A DNA stretch of 64,000 nt, taken from assembly GCF_000016545.1 (NCBI RefSeq), contig NC_009437.1, forward strand, positions 1,813,394 to 1,877,393, given 5' to 3'. Below the pieces are notes generated by a model. The model was not told the DNA's origin. It ran no database searches and worked only from the letters and a program-made list of their open reading frames with translations. How positions within the stretch are numbered: position 1 is the first letter of the stretch; each line of letters starts with the position of its first letter. This stretch comes from Caldicellulosiruptor saccharolyticus DSM 8903 (GTDB lineage Bacteria; Bacillota; Thermoanaerobacteria; Caldicellulosiruptorales; Caldicellulosiruptoraceae). Positions 42,434 through 53,357 of the stretch are shown here, piece by piece. Position numbers and translations under genes: made by a program.

Positions 42434-43240
42434 ATGCGAAACTTTGGAAATGTAAAAAAAGTTGTTGTAAAGGTTGGAACAAGCACTGTTACATATCCAA
42501 CAGGCAAACTAAATCTTTCGCGACTGGAAAAACTTGCAAGAGTTCTTTCTGACATAAAAAATGAGGGAAGAGACATTGTGCTTGTCACATCTGGTGCTGT
42601 TGCCTCAGGCTTGGGACGGCTTGGGCTTACCAAAAATCATAAAACAACCCAGGAAAAACAGGCGCTTGCAGCTATTGGCCAGGGAATTTTAATGCAGATT
42701 TACGAAAAGCTTTTTGGTGAGTATGGAGTTGTTGTTGCCCAGGTACTTTTGACAAAAGATGTTGTTGATGAGGAAAAAAAGATGCTGAATGTTAAAAACA
42801 CTTTTGAACAGCTTTTCAAGTTTGGTGCAATTCCAATTGTAAATGAAAACGACGTTGTTGCCATCGAAGAGCTTGAATTTGGCGACAATGACACGCTCTC
42901 TGCCTATGTTGCAACAATAATTGGCGCAGACCTTTTGATAATTCTTTCTGACATAGACGGGCTTTACTCATGTGACCCAAGACTGAACAAGGATGCAAAG
43001 CTCATAAGAGAGGTTTTTGAGATTGACTCATACATAGAGAGCATTGCAGGAGGAGCCGGATCTTTGAACTCAACTGGTGGTATGCAAACTAAAATTGAGG
43101 CAGCGAAGATTGCAATGCAAAATAAAATTCCTATGATAATTGCAAATGGAGAAAATCCTTCTATTTTGAGAGACATCTTAGCAGGGAAAGATGTTGGCAC
43201 ACTTTTTATTTGCAAAGAAGTATTATCAAAGAGGGAGTGA
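42434..43240 (+). CDS. proB: Glutamate 5-kinase (ProB)
   Basis: 268 residues: an amino-acid kinase domain with VVVKVGTSTVTYPTGKLNL, LVTSGAVASGLGRLGL, IPIVNENDVVAIEELEFGDN and AGGAGSLNSTGGMQTKIEAA. Catalyses the first step of proline synthesis (glutamate to glutamyl-5-phosphate). The C-terminal PUA domain of E. coli ProB (about 100 residues) is absent, as in several short Gram-positive kinases. proA follows 8 bases later. Confidence 0.95.
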   Translation: MRNFGNVKKVVVKVGTSTVTYPTGKLNLSRLEKLARVLSDIKNEGRDIVLVTSGAVASGLGRLGLTKNHKTTQEKQALAAIGQGILMQIYEKLFGEYGVVVAQVLLTKDVVDEEKKMLNVKNTFEQLFKFGAIPIVNENDVVAIEELEFGDNDTLSAYVATIIGADLLIILSDIDGLYSCDPRLNKDAKLIREVFEIDSYIESIAGGAGSLNSTGGMQTKIEAAKIAMQNKIPMIIANGENPSILRDILAGKDVGTLFICKEVLSKRE

Positions 43241-43248
43241 AATAGAGG

Positions 43249-44508
43249 ATGAGTGATTTAATTCAGAAGGCACAAAAGGTGAAAGAGGCTTCTAAAAAAC
43301 TTATGAATCTTTCTGAAAGCCAGAAAAACCTTGCTTTGAGCTGCATATCAAAAAAGATTTTAGATAACATGGAATACATTCTTGTTGAAAACAAAAAAGA
43401 CATGGAAAATGCACAAAACAAAGGTATAAAGGGTGCGCTTTTAGACAGGCTAAAACTAACAGAAGATAGAATAAGACAGATTTGCAAGGGGATAGAAGAT
43501 GTTATAAAGCTTCCAGACCCAGTTGGCGAGGTCATTTCAATGTGGAAGCGCCCAAATGGGCTTATTATTGGACAAAAAAGAGTGCCAATTGGGGCAATTG
43601 GTATAATCTATGAGGCAAGACCAAATGTGACAGTTGACGCAGCTGTGCTGTGTTTAAAAGCAGGAAATAGTGTTCTTTTGCGAGGCGGCTCAGAAGCTAT
43701 AAATTCTAATGTTGCACTTGTCAAGACGATGAAAGAGGGATTGATTGAAGCAGGGATTGATGAAGGTAGCATAGAGATTGTAGAAGACACATCGCGCGAG
43801 ACAGCAGTGGCTATGATGAAGCTCAATGAATATTTAGACCTTTTGATTCCGCGCGGAGGAGCAAATTTGATAAAGACAGTTGTTCAAAATGCAACTGTGC
43901 CTGTAATTGAAACAGGTGTTGGCAACTGCCATGTGTTTGTTGATGAGAGCGCTGATTTTGAGATGGCGGAGAAAATTGTGATTAATGCAAAAACACAGCG
44001 GCCTGGTGTTTGCAATGCAGCTGAAAAGCTTTTAGTTCATAAAAATATAGCAGAGAGTTTTTTGCCAATGATTGTAAAAAAGCTTATGACAAAAGGTGTT
44101 GAAATAAGAGGTTGCAGTAAGACAGTTGAAATCTGCAAACAAAACGGTATAGAAGTAAAAGAGGCAACTGAAGATGACTGGTACACAGAGTATTTGGATT
44201 TGATAATAGGTGTGAAGGTTGTTGATAGCATTGATGCGGCAATAGAACACATAAATAAGTACGGTTCGAAACACTCAGAAGCAATTGTTACAAGAGATTA
44301 TTTCAATGCACAAAAGTTTTTGGACTTTGTTGATGCAGCAGCTTGCTATGTAAACGCCTCAACAAGATTCACAGACGGATTTGAATTTGGCTTTGGCGCA
44401 GAGATTGGAATCTCTACTCAAAAGCTTCACGCAAGAGGTCCTATGGGACTAAAAGAGCTCACAACTATAAAATACATTATTCTTGGAAGCGGGCAGGTAA
44501 GAGAATAG
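43249..44508 (+). CDS. proA: Glutamate-5-semialdehyde dehydrogenase (ProA)
   Basis: 419 residues. GAIGIIYEARPNVTVDAAVL, RGGSEAINSN and the catalytic cysteine region QRPGVCNAAEKLL identify ProA, which reduces glutamyl-5-phosphate with NADPH. The C-terminal FGFGAEIGISTQKLHARGPM is diagnostic. Operon with proB. No proC in the window. Confidence 0.97.
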   Translation: MSDLIQKAQKVKEASKKLMNLSESQKNLALSCISKKILDNMEYILVENKKDMENAQNKGIKGALLDRLKLTEDRIRQICKGIEDVIKLPDPVGEVISMWKRPNGLIIGQKRVPIGAIGIIYEARPNVTVDAAVLCLKAGNSVLLRGGSEAINSNVALVKTMKEGLIEAGIDEGSIEIVEDTSRETAVAMMKLNEYLDLLIPRGGANLIKTVVQNATVPVIETGVGNCHVFVDESADFEMAEKIVINAKTQRPGVCNAAEKLLVHKNIAESFLPMIVKKLMTKGVEIRGCSKTVEICKQNGIEVKEATEDDWYTEYLDLIIGVKVVDSIDAAIEHINKYGSKHSEAIVTRDYFNAQKFLDFVDAAACYVNASTRFTDGFEFGFGAEIGISTQKLHARGPMGLKELTTIKYIILGSGQVRE

Positions 44509-44530
44509 AAGAAATTGGAGTTGATTTGTC

Positions 44531-44898
44531 GTGAGTGATATCTAACTGGAAAATTACCAAGATGTTATTAATAAAGTGGTTGAAGAGTTAATAAAGTGGT
44601 TGAAGAGTTAAAAGGATTATATGATGATAAACTAAAAAAAATAGTCCTCTATGGTTCATATGCTAAAGGAACTCAAAATGAAGAATCTGATATTGATATA
44701 GCGGTATTAGTTGATGAGGACGAGCAAGTGTTAAAAGACTATGAAAATAAGTTGGATGAAATAATAAGTGAAATTGGATATAGAAGCTTTAAATTAATTT
44801 CTATAGTAGACATCAGTTATCAGAGATATATGCAATATAAAGAAATCTTACCTTACTATAAAAATATAGAGAACGAAGGGATTGTATTGTATGGATGA
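44531..44898 (+). pseudogene. Solitary MNT nucleotidyltransferase, broken at the 5' end
   Basis: The intact part from a GTG at 44596 encodes about 100 residues with VLYGSYAKGTQNEESDIDIA (GSX10DXD). A likely original start is the GTG at 44531, but a TAA follows after four codons and a 20-bp tandem duplication shifts the frame before the catalytic domain. No HEPN partner is visible. The catalytic core could still be made from 44596, although that start has no good ribosome binding site. Confidence 0.7.
44568..44610 (+). repeat. 20-bp tandem duplication inside the MNT gene
   Basis: ATAAAGTGGTTGAAGAGTTA occurs twice head to tail at 44571-44590 and 44591-44610. Twenty bases is not a multiple of three, so it changes the reading frame. 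Confidence 0.95.
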
Positions 44899-44913
44899 GT
44901 ATATTCAATAAGG

Positions 44914-44955
44914 GGCTGTTTTCATGAAATATGAAGACAGCCTGCTTTTGTTTTG
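44914..44955 (+). terminator. Terminator after the MNT gene
   Basis: Stem GGCTGTTTTCAT / ATGAAGACAGCC (one G-T pair) with a 5-nt loop and a following T-rich run. An extended -10 promoter (TGGTATAAT, -10 at 44959-44964) for mutS2 follows directly. Confidence 0.85.
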
Positions 44956-45009
44956 TGGTATAATTAAAACTTGAGAACTTAAATTTCATATAAAAAGGGG
45001 TTTTGAAAG

Positions 45010-47373
45010 TTGAACCAAAAGACACTCAAAGCTTTGGAGTATGACAAGATAGTTGAGATTTTGAAAAACATGGCAAAGTCAACTCCAGCAAAGGAATATT
45101 TTGAAAACCTTATTCCATCAACCAATCTTGCAGATATAGAAAATGAACTTAATAAAGTTGATGAAGGCTACAGGTACGTTCTTAAGTATGGAAATCCACC
45201 AACTTTAGAGTTTGAAAATATACTGCCAAGCCTTAAGAAATCAAAGCTTGGGGCAACTTTAAATCCACATGAGATTTTGCAAATTGGAAAGGTGCTGAAA
45301 CTTTCTTATGAGATGCGCTCTTATCTTTCTTACACACAAGACTTTAGTTTTCTTGAAAGTATGAAAAAAAGACTTGTAAATTTAAAAGAAGTAATCTCAA
45401 GAATTGACCAGACATTTTTAACAGCAGATGAAATCTTAGATACTGCATCACCAAGGTTAAAGGAAATAAGAGATAGGATTAGAAAACTTGAGAGTAGAAT
45501 AAGAGATGAGCTAAATAGCATGATTCGCGACCCAAAAATCCAAAGGTTTTTACAAGAGCCAATTATAACAATCAGAGGTGAAAAACTTTTACTTCCTGTT
45601 AAGGCAGAGTTTAGAAATGAAGTGAAAGGAATTGTCCATGACCAGTCAGCAACAGGTGCAACTTTATTTGTTGAGCCTTTTGTTTGCGTTGAGATATCAA
45701 ATCAAATCAGAATCTTGAAAAGCCAAGAAAAAGAGGAAATAGAGAGAATTTTGCAAGAGATATCCTCTTTGATAGCAAGCTATTGTGATGAAATTGAAAC
45801 ATCTTTTTATGCGCTTGTTGAGCTTGACATAGTATTTACGAAAGCCATTTGGGCAAAAGAAATGAACGCAAGCAAACCAGTTATTAACACAAGTGGCATT
45901 ATAAATCTCAAAAAAGCTCGGCATCCATTAATACAAAAAGACAAGGTTGTTCCTATTGATATTCATTTAGGTAAAGACTTCGACGTTCTTATAATAACAG
46001 GTCCAAACACGGGTGGAAAGACTGTAACACTAAAGACGGTTGGTCTTTTTTGCCTTCTTTGCCAAAGTGGAATATTCATCCCGGCAGATGAAGACTCCCA
46101 GCTTTGCATATTTCAAAAGATTTTTGCTGATATTGGAGATGATCAAAGTATAGTCCAGAGTCTTTCCACATTTTCAGCACATATGAAAAACATCATTGAA
46201 ATAACAAAAAATGCAGATGATAAAACTCTTGTGCTATTAGATGAGATTGGAGCAGGTACAGACCCCGAAGAAGGTGCGGCTTTGGCGAAGGCAATCTTGA
46301 AATATCTTTCTGAGAAGGGCAGCAAGGTGATAGCTACAACACACTATGGTGAGCTAAAAATATTTGCTCAGCAAGAAGATCGGTTTGAAAACGCTTCTTG
46401 TGAGTTTGATGTAAAAACCCTAAAGCCCACATACAGGCTTTTGATAGGAATTCCAGGAAGGAGCAATGCGCTTGTAATTTCATCCAATCTTGGGCTTGAC
46501 AAAGGTATTGTTGAGATGGCAAGAGGGTATTTGTCTCAAAAGACAATTGATCTTGACAGAATAATAAACGAAATGGAACAAAAGAGAAAAGAAGCTGAAG
46601 AAAACCTTGAACTTGCTCGGAAATTGAAGCTTGAAGCACAAGCTTTAAAGGCAGCGTATGAAGAGGAAAAGAAAAGGTTTGAGACTGAAAGAGAGAGAAT
46701 TCGCAAAAAGGCCATAAATGAGGCAAAAGAGATTGTAGAAAGAGCACAGTATGAAATAGAAAATCTTTTTAAAGACCTTCGAAAACTTGCTGAAAACTTA
46801 AAAGAAAAAGAGGTTTTAAAGGAGTTAGAAGAGAAAAAAAGAGAATATGAAAGGTTGATTCAAAGCATATCGCAGCAGGAAAAACAAGAAGCTGAGTCCA
46901 AAACCAAAAAAACACTGCAAAATATTCGCTTAGGTCAAAAGGTGTATGTCAGAAGCTTTGATGCTGTGGGGTTTGTCGAGAGCCTGCCTGACTCAAAAGG
47001 AAATTTGACTGTTCAGATAGGAATTATGAAGCTAAATGTCAATATCTCTGATATTGAAGAAGTGGAAGAGGGAGAAAAAAAAGTTTATCAAACGACCTCA
47101 AAAAATGTCAAGCTCAGAGAAAAAAGCGTTGATTTATCTATTGATGTCAGGGGAAAGACCAGTGACGATGCAATTTTGGATGTAGATAAGTATTTAGATG
47201 ATGCATATACAAGCGGCCTGAGACAGGTGACAATAATTCATGGAAAAGGGACAGGGGTTTTGCGCCAGGCAATCAGAAACTTTTTAAAACGCCATCCGCT
47301 TGTAAAGTCTTTCAGAGACGGAACATACGGTGAGGGTGAGCAAGGGGTTACCATTGTTGAGCTGAGAGACTAA
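45010..47373 (+). CDS. mutS2: MutS2 (ribosome rescue/endonuclease, Smr domain)
   Basis: 787 residues. MutS-like core with Walker A ITGPNTGGKTVTLKTVGLFC, Walker B LVLLDEIGAGTDPEEG; a long coiled coil (about 510-630); C-terminal Smr domain with SIDVRGKTSDDAILDVDKYL and IIHGKGTGVLRQAIRNFLK. MutS2 suppresses recombination and, in Bacillus, splits collided ribosomes. TTG start at 45010 is supported by AAAGG upstream; no other start is near. Confidence 0.97.
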   Translation: MNQKTLKALEYDKIVEILKNMAKSTPAKEYFENLIPSTNLADIENELNKVDEGYRYVLKYGNPPTLEFENILPSLKKSKLGATLNPHEILQIGKVLKLSYEMRSYLSYTQDFSFLESMKKRLVNLKEVISRIDQTFLTADEILDTASPRLKEIRDRIRKLESRIRDELNSMIRDPKIQRFLQEPIITIRGEKLLLPVKAEFRNEVKGIVHDQSATGATLFVEPFVCVEISNQIRILKSQEKEEIERILQEISSLIASYCDEIETSFYALVELDIVFTKAIWAKEMNASKPVINTSGIINLKKARHPLIQKDKVVPIDIHLGKDFDVLIITGPNTGGKTVTLKTVGLFCLLCQSGIFIPADEDSQLCIFQKIFADIGDDQSIVQSLSTFSAHMKNIIEITKNADDKTLVLLDEIGAGTDPEEGAALAKAILKYLSEKGSKVIATTHYGELKIFAQQEDRFENASCEFDVKTLKPTYRLLIGIPGRSNALVISSNLGLDKGIVEMARGYLSQKTIDLDRIINEMEQKRKEAEENLELARKLKLEAQALKAAYEEEKKRFETERERIRKKAINEAKEIVERAQYEIENLFKDLRKLAENLKEKEVLKELEEKKREYERLIQSISQQEKQEAESKTKKTLQNIRLGQKVYVRSFDAVGFVESLPDSKGNLTVQIGIMKLNVNISDIEEVEEGEKKVYQTTSKNVKLREKSVDLSIDVRGKTSDDAILDVDKYLDDAYTSGLRQVTIIHGKGTGVLRQAIRNFLKRHPLVKSFRDGTYGEGEQGVTIVELRD

Positions 47374-47458
47374 CTTCTAATTATTGACTTGATAAATAAA
47401 TTCATTTAAACTTATATTTAAGCCTTTAATTCTATTTTTTGCAAAGAAGGAGACGGTC

Positions 47459-48016
47459 ATGAAAATGGAAGAGCAAACATTAAAATTACAAAACAAGGTA
47501 CTCAAAGAAGTTATTGAATGGATTTTGTGGATAGGCGGAGCAGTTTTAGTTGCCCTTATTTTAAGAACATATGTCTTTTCGCTTGTAATTGTTCCCACAG
47601 GGTCGATGCTAAACACAATTCAACTCAATGACAGGTTGTTTGTGTACAAGCTTGGATACGCTCTGCATATCCAAGATGTAAAACGAGGCGATATTGTTGT
47701 GTTCAAGTATCCTGACGACAGAAAAACACTGTATGTCAAAAGGGTAATTGGACTTCCGGGCGATACAATAGAGATAAAAGATGGTGTTTTGTACATCAAC
47801 GGAAAAGTGTACAAGGAAAACTATCTAAAAGAGCCAATGGTAGGGAGCTTTGGACCGTATAAAGTGCCACCTGGGCATTATTTCATGATGGGTGATAACA
47901 GGAACGACTCACACGACAGCCGATTCTGGGAACACAAGTATGTTCCCCGTGATGATATTATTGGCAAGGTTGAATTTAGAATATGGCCTCTTTCCAGAAT
48001 AGGGATTGTAAAATAG
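47459..48016 (+). CDS. lepB: Type I signal peptidase
   Basis: 185 residues with one N-terminal membrane segment (about 20-42). Catalytic serine in IVPTGSMLNTI (Ser 49) and lysine in LYVKRVIGLPGD (Lys 94). The box GDNRNDSHDSRFW near the C-terminus is diagnostic. It cleaves secretory signal peptides on the outer face of the membrane. GAAGGAG ribosome binding site. Confidence 0.97.
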   Translation: MKMEEQTLKLQNKVLKEVIEWILWIGGAVLVALILRTYVFSLVIVPTGSMLNTIQLNDRLFVYKLGYALHIQDVKRGDIVVFKYPDDRKTLYVKRVIGLPGDTIEIKDGVLYINGKVYKENYLKEPMVGSFGPYKVPPGHYFMMGDNRNDSHDSRFWEHKYVPRDDIIGKVEFRIWPLSRIGIVK

Positions 48017-48057
48017 TTTTTTAAAGATAAATTGAGGCGGAGGGTTGATATTTAAAT

Positions 48058-48582
48058 ATGAATGATGTATTTCACGAACAGTTGATAGTCAGAAGAAAGA
48101 CCTCAAGCGAAAGGGCAAAACAGGTTTTGATAATCATAGGTGGGATACTTTTAGGACTTGCTACCTTTTTCATTCCAATTCTAAACACCTTAGGCCCAGT
48201 TCTTTTGGTCTTGGCAATCTGGGGAGCAGTTTATCTTTCGAGAAACTACAATATTGAGTTTGAATATGCTGTAACAAATTACTATCTTGACATAGACAAA
48301 ATTATTGCCCAGAGGAAACGAAGCAGAGTTGTATCCTTAGATATTCGAAAGATTGACTATTTCATATCCTCAAAAGATACCAGTATGTACAACGCTCAAA
48401 AGAATGACAAAAGCATTGTACAGTCGTTTGATTGCACATCTAACAGAGGCGAAGAAAATGTCTATGCTATAATCACAAACGTCGATGGTAAAAAGACACG
48501 CATTTTGTTTGAACCAAATGAAGAGATTGTCGAGGCAATTAAGAGATTTTTGCAGAAAAAGCCTTACCAGGTTTACAGGTAA
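48058..48582 (+). CDS. DUF6106-like membrane protein
   Basis: 174 residues. Two closely spaced hydrophobic segments (about 23-60: VLIIIGGILLGLATFFIPIL and LGPVLLVLAIWGAVYLS) and then a soluble domain (YNIEFEYAVTNYYLDIDKII). The pattern fits the DUF6106 family. Function unknown. Strong GGCGGAGGG ribosome binding site; guaB follows. Confidence 0.75.
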   Translation: MNDVFHEQLIVRRKTSSERAKQVLIIIGGILLGLATFFIPILNTLGPVLLVLAIWGAVYLSRNYNIEFEYAVTNYYLDIDKIIAQRKRSRVVSLDIRKIDYFISSKDTSMYNAQKNDKSIVQSFDCTSNRGEENVYAIITNVDGKKTRILFEPNEEIVEAIKRFLQKKPYQVYR

Positions 48583-50079
<1,497 letters not shown>

Positions 50080-50098
50080 AAAAAGGGAGGAAGAAAAC

Positions 50099-50971
50099 TT
50101 GGATTTTGTAGAAAGCTATGCAGAAAACAGTATGGAATTTATTAAGGTATACTCAAAGACAAAAAAATCATATTTTACAGTTGCACCCGAAAGGGGTGCA
50201 ATTGTTGTTTTACTAAATTTAAGTGGCAAGGACATACTTTATCTTAACAAAGAGACACTGTTTGACAAAACAAAGAATATCCGAGGCGGAATTCCTATTC
50301 TATTTCCTATATGTGGAAGGGTTGTGGACGGCAAAATTACATTCAAAGGTCAAGAATATCCAATGAAGAATCACGGGTTTGCACGAGATACTGCTTGGGA
50401 AGTTGTAGGTTATATAGATGAGCTTTCTCTAAATGGGGTAGTATTAAAGCTTTCAAGTAGTGGCTTCACAAAAACATTTTATCCATATGACTTTGAACTT
50501 TTCATCAAGTACACAATAAACGATGAAATTTTTGGAGTTGAGATGATTGTAAAAAACAACGACAGAGAAGAGTTGCCATTTTATGCAGGGTTTCATCCAT
50601 ATTTTCTGTGTAACAAGGATGAGTTTACCCTTAAGCTTGACTGCGAGAAATGTTTTGATGATGTTGAGAAGAAATTTGTTGACCTTGAAAATTTCAAAGA
50701 ACTTGACTTTTCAAAACCTGAGATTAACCTTGATTTTTTTGATGTTGGAAGCAAGAGCATTGAGTTTACTCTTGACAAGGACAAAAAGCTTTTACTCGTA
50801 AAAGACAAAAGCTTTAAAAACATTGTTGTGTGGTCTTTAAAAGACTATGGTTTTGTTTGCATAGAGCCATGGATGGGAGAGCATGAAGGATATCTTCAAA
50901 ACAAGTACTATTATTTAAAACCAAATGATATTTTTAAAGCAACATTTGCGATTATATTGAATAAAGAATAA
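50099..50971 (+). CDS. Aldose 1-epimerase family protein (YeaD/GalM-like)
   Basis: 290 residues of the galactose mutarotase fold: RGGIPILFPICGRV, MKNHGFARDTAWEV (catalytic His region), FYAGFHPYFLC and CIEPWMGEHEG. These match the hexose-phosphate/aldose epimerase-like group. The frame is open from an ATG at 50069 overlapping guaB, but GGGAGG fits a TTG at 50099 best. larE follows 19 bp later. Confidence 0.88.
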   Translation: MDFVESYAENSMEFIKVYSKTKKSYFTVAPERGAIVVLLNLSGKDILYLNKETLFDKTKNIRGGIPILFPICGRVVDGKITFKGQEYPMKNHGFARDTAWEVVGYIDELSLNGVVLKLSSSGFTKTFYPYDFELFIKYTINDEIFGVEMIVKNNDREELPFYAGFHPYFLCNKDEFTLKLDCEKCFDDVEKKFVDLENFKELDFSKPEINLDFFDVGSKSIEFTLDKDKKLLLVKDKSFKNIVVWSLKDYGFVCIEPWMGEHEGYLQNKYYYLKPNDIFKATFAIILNKE

Positions 50972-50990
50972 AAAGGAAGGTTTTGAATAA

Positions 50991-51803
50991 ATGCTTGATC
51001 CAAAGCTTTCTTATGAGAAACTTGAGAAACTAAAAGACCTTTTGCAATCATACAAGAGCGTACTTGTTGCGTTTTCAGGGGGAGTTGATTCTACATTTTT
51101 GTTAAAAGTATGCCGTGATGTTTTGGGTGAAAATTGCGTTGCTGTTTTTTCAAGCTCTGCCTTAAGTCCCAAAAGAGAAAAACAAGAAGCAGAAAAACTT
51201 GCTGGTTCTATAGGAGCAAAACTAATTGTACTTGAGAGGGATATATTTGATAATGAGGATTTTTTAAAAAATGACATGTTCAGGTGCTATTATTGTAAAA
51301 AGGACTTGATAAAAAAACTGAAAGAGTTAAAAGAAGATCTGAAGATAAACCAAATAGTTGAAGGCTCAAACATAGATGACTTAAAAGATTTTCGGCCCGG
51401 AAGAAAAGCCTTAGAAGAAGAGAACATAAAAAGTCCTTTATTGGAGGTTGGATTTACCAAGGATGAGATAAGATTTTTGTCAAAAGAATTTGGTCTTCCT
51501 ACTTTTGATAAGCCATCAATGGCGTGTTTAGTTACCCGTATACCCTATGGTAGTCAAGTAACCTTGCAAAAACTTGAGATGATTGAAAAGGCAGAAGAAG
51601 TTTTGCTTGAAAAAGGCTTCAAACAAGTACGAGTTAGGCACCATGACGATATTGCCAGAATTGAAGTTGATTTTGAGGAGCTTCCAAGATTTTTTGATTT
51701 AGAGCTGATAAAAGATATTTCAAACAAAATCAAAGATCTTGGATTTAAGTTTGTCACACTTGACCTGTCTGGTTATAGGATGGGAAGTATGAACCAGAAA
51801 TAA
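50991..51803 (+). CDS. larE: LarE, ATP-dependent sulfur transferase of nickel-pincer cofactor synthesis
   Basis: 270 residues. PP-loop SGGVDSTFL (29-37), then MFRCYYCKKDL, GSNIDDLKDFRPGRKA and the conserved SMACLVTRIPYG. LarE adds sulfur to the pyridinium dicarboxylate intermediate made by LarB. The C-terminal strands VRHHDDIARIEVD are typical. It forms the operon larE-larB-larC. Confidence 0.94.
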   Translation: MLDPKLSYEKLEKLKDLLQSYKSVLVAFSGGVDSTFLLKVCRDVLGENCVAVFSSSALSPKREKQEAEKLAGSIGAKLIVLERDIFDNEDFLKNDMFRCYYCKKDLIKKLKELKEDLKINQIVEGSNIDDLKDFRPGRKALEEENIKSPLLEVGFTKDEIRFLSKEFGLPTFDKPSMACLVTRIPYGSQVTLQKLEMIEKAEEVLLEKGFKQVRVRHHDDIARIEVDFEELPRFFDLELIKDISNKIKDLGFKFVTLDLSGYRMGSMNQK

Positions 51804-51826
51804 AAGATTAAAATGGAGAGAAGGCT

Positions 51827-52588
51827 ATGGAGATAAGAAAGCTATTAGAAGATGTAAAAGAGGATAAACTATCTATTGACGAAGCTCTCAAGATACTTTC
51901 CAGACTTCCATTTGAAGATATAGACTTTGCAAAGATAGACCATCACAGAAAAATTCGACAAGGTATGTCTGAAGTGGTTTTTTGTGAAGGTAAAACTGAG
52001 CAGCAAGTTTTGAAGATTTTTGAAAGGATGATTGAAAAGGGAGAGGTAAATATTATCGGTACACGTGCGAGCAGAGAACTTTATGAATATCTAAAAGAAA
52101 ACCTAAAAGAGGATATAGTCTATTATGAAGCTGCAAGGATTGTCTGTGCAAAAAGGGTTGAGGTAAAGAAGAACCCCAAAGGCCATGTAGCAGTTGTGTC
52201 TGCTGGAACTGCTGACCTGAAAGTTGCTGAAGAGGCAGCAGTTATTTTAGAGATTTTGGGGAATAATGTAAAAAGAGTATATGATGTTGGTGTTGCAGGA
52301 ATTCACAGGCTATTTTCTCATCTTGATGAGATTCAGTCGGCCAATGCTGTAGTGGCAGTTGCTGGGATGGAAGGTGCGCTTGCATCTGTTGTTGCTGGGC
52401 TTGTGTCAAGGCCTGTGATTGCTGTACCCACATCTGTGGGGTATGGAGCAAACTTTAAAGGACTTTCAGCGCTTCTTACCATGCTAAACTCGTGTGCAAA
52501 TGGTGTTGCAGTTGTTAACATTGACAACGGGTTTGGTGCGGCAGTTGTTGCGCATATGATAAATTCTTTGGCAAACGGGAATTTGTGA
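51827..52588 (+). CDS. larB: LarB, nickel-pincer cofactor carboxylase/hydrolase
   Basis: 253 residues with a PurE-like C-terminal domain. Signatures: FAKIDHHRKIRQGMSEVVFC, HVAVVSAGTADLKVAEEA, VAVAGMEGALASVVAGLVSR and VPTSVGYGANFKGLSALL. LarB carboxylates nicotinic acid adenine dinucleotide. 23 bp after larE; its 3' end overlaps the open frame before larC. Confidence 0.96.
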   Translation: MEIRKLLEDVKEDKLSIDEALKILSRLPFEDIDFAKIDHHRKIRQGMSEVVFCEGKTEQQVLKIFERMIEKGEVNIIGTRASRELYEYLKENLKEDIVYYEAARIVCAKRVEVKKNPKGHVAVVSAGTADLKVAEEAAVILEILGNNVKRVYDVGVAGIHRLFSHLDEIQSANAVVAVAGMEGALASVVAGLVSRPVIAVPTSVGYGANFKGLSALLTMLNSCANGVAVVNIDNGFGAAVVAHMINSLANGNL

Positions 52589-52617
52589 AATTTAAAAAGA
52601 AGGGATTTGAGAAGACT

Positions 52618-53355
52618 ATGATTATCTATTTTGATGCACCATCTGGAATTGCTGGTGATATGCTGGTTAGCTCTTTGATTGATGCGGGAGTTGATTTTGA
52701 GTATATAAAGTCAAATATAGATTTGCTTGGGCTTGATGTTGAAATAGACCTTAAAGAAAAAATGGTGAACGGTATTAAAGCCAAAAATTTTGTTGTAAAT
52801 GTTTTGCAGCATCATCACGATGATTGTGCTCACTATCATCATAGAACCTTTAAAGATATCAAAAAGCTTTTACAAGAAAGCAAGCTGCCAGAAGCAGTAA
52901 AAGATTTGTCAATCAGAATTTTTAAAAAGATTGCAAAGGCCGAAGCAACTGTTCACGGTATGGACATTGAAGAGATTGCATTTCATGAGGTAGGCGCTGA
53001 CGATTCAATTGTGGATATTGTTGCATTTTCACTTTGTATTGAGTATTTAAAGCCTCAAGAGGTTTTGTTCTCACCACTATCTGATGGAAGAGGGTTTACA
53101 AAATCAATGCATGGAATAATCCCTGTGCCGGCACCTGCTGTTTTGGAGATAGCAAGACAAAATGGTATTCCAATTGCAACTATAGATATTGGTACTGAGC
53201 TGATAACTCCGACTGGTATAGGGATTGCAGCAGCAATTTCAAACGGTTTTGTGAACATGCCGAGAATGCAGATAGAGAAAATTGGGTATGGCAGTGGAAC
53301 AAAAGACCTTCCCCTTCCTAATATAGTAAGAGCAATCATAGGAAAAAAAAACTAA
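52618..53355 (+). CDS. larC: LarC, N-terminal part (LarC1), nickel insertase
   Basis: About 245 residues from the ATG at 52618 (MIIYFDAPSGIAGDMLVSSL); the frame is open from 52585. A histidine-rich stretch VLQHHHDDCAHYHHRTF fits nickel handling, and FHEVGADDSIVDIV and PVPAPAVLEI are LarC marks. The frame ends at TAA 53353-53355 directly after a run of nine A residues. The rest of LarC is encoded in the -1 frame, so the full protein needs a frameshift, as reported for larC1/larC2 of Lactobacillus plantarum. Confidence 0.93.
   Translation: MIIYFDAPSGIAGDMLVSSLIDAGVDFEYIKSNIDLLGLDVEIDLKEKMVNGIKAKNFVVNVLQHHHDDCAHYHHRTFKDIKKLLQESKLPEAVKDLSIRIFKKIAKAEATVHGMDIEEIAFHEVGADDSIVDIVAFSLCIEYLKPQEVLFSPLSDGRGFTKSMHGIIPVPAPAVLEIARQNGIPIATIDIGTELITPTGIGIAAAISNGFVNMPRMQIEKIGYGSGTKDLPLPNIVRAIIGKKN
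53343..53355 (+). other. Predicted -1 frameshift (or slippage) site in larC
   Basis: Nine A residues (53343-53351) precede CTAA. In the larC1 frame the codons are AAA AAA AAC TAA; one base back, they are AAA AAA AAA CTA AAC TTG and run straight into LarC2 without a stop. A-rich slippery heptamers and A9 runs are known sites for -1 ribosomal shifting and for transcriptional slippage. Confidence 0.75.
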
Positions 53356-53357
53356 AC

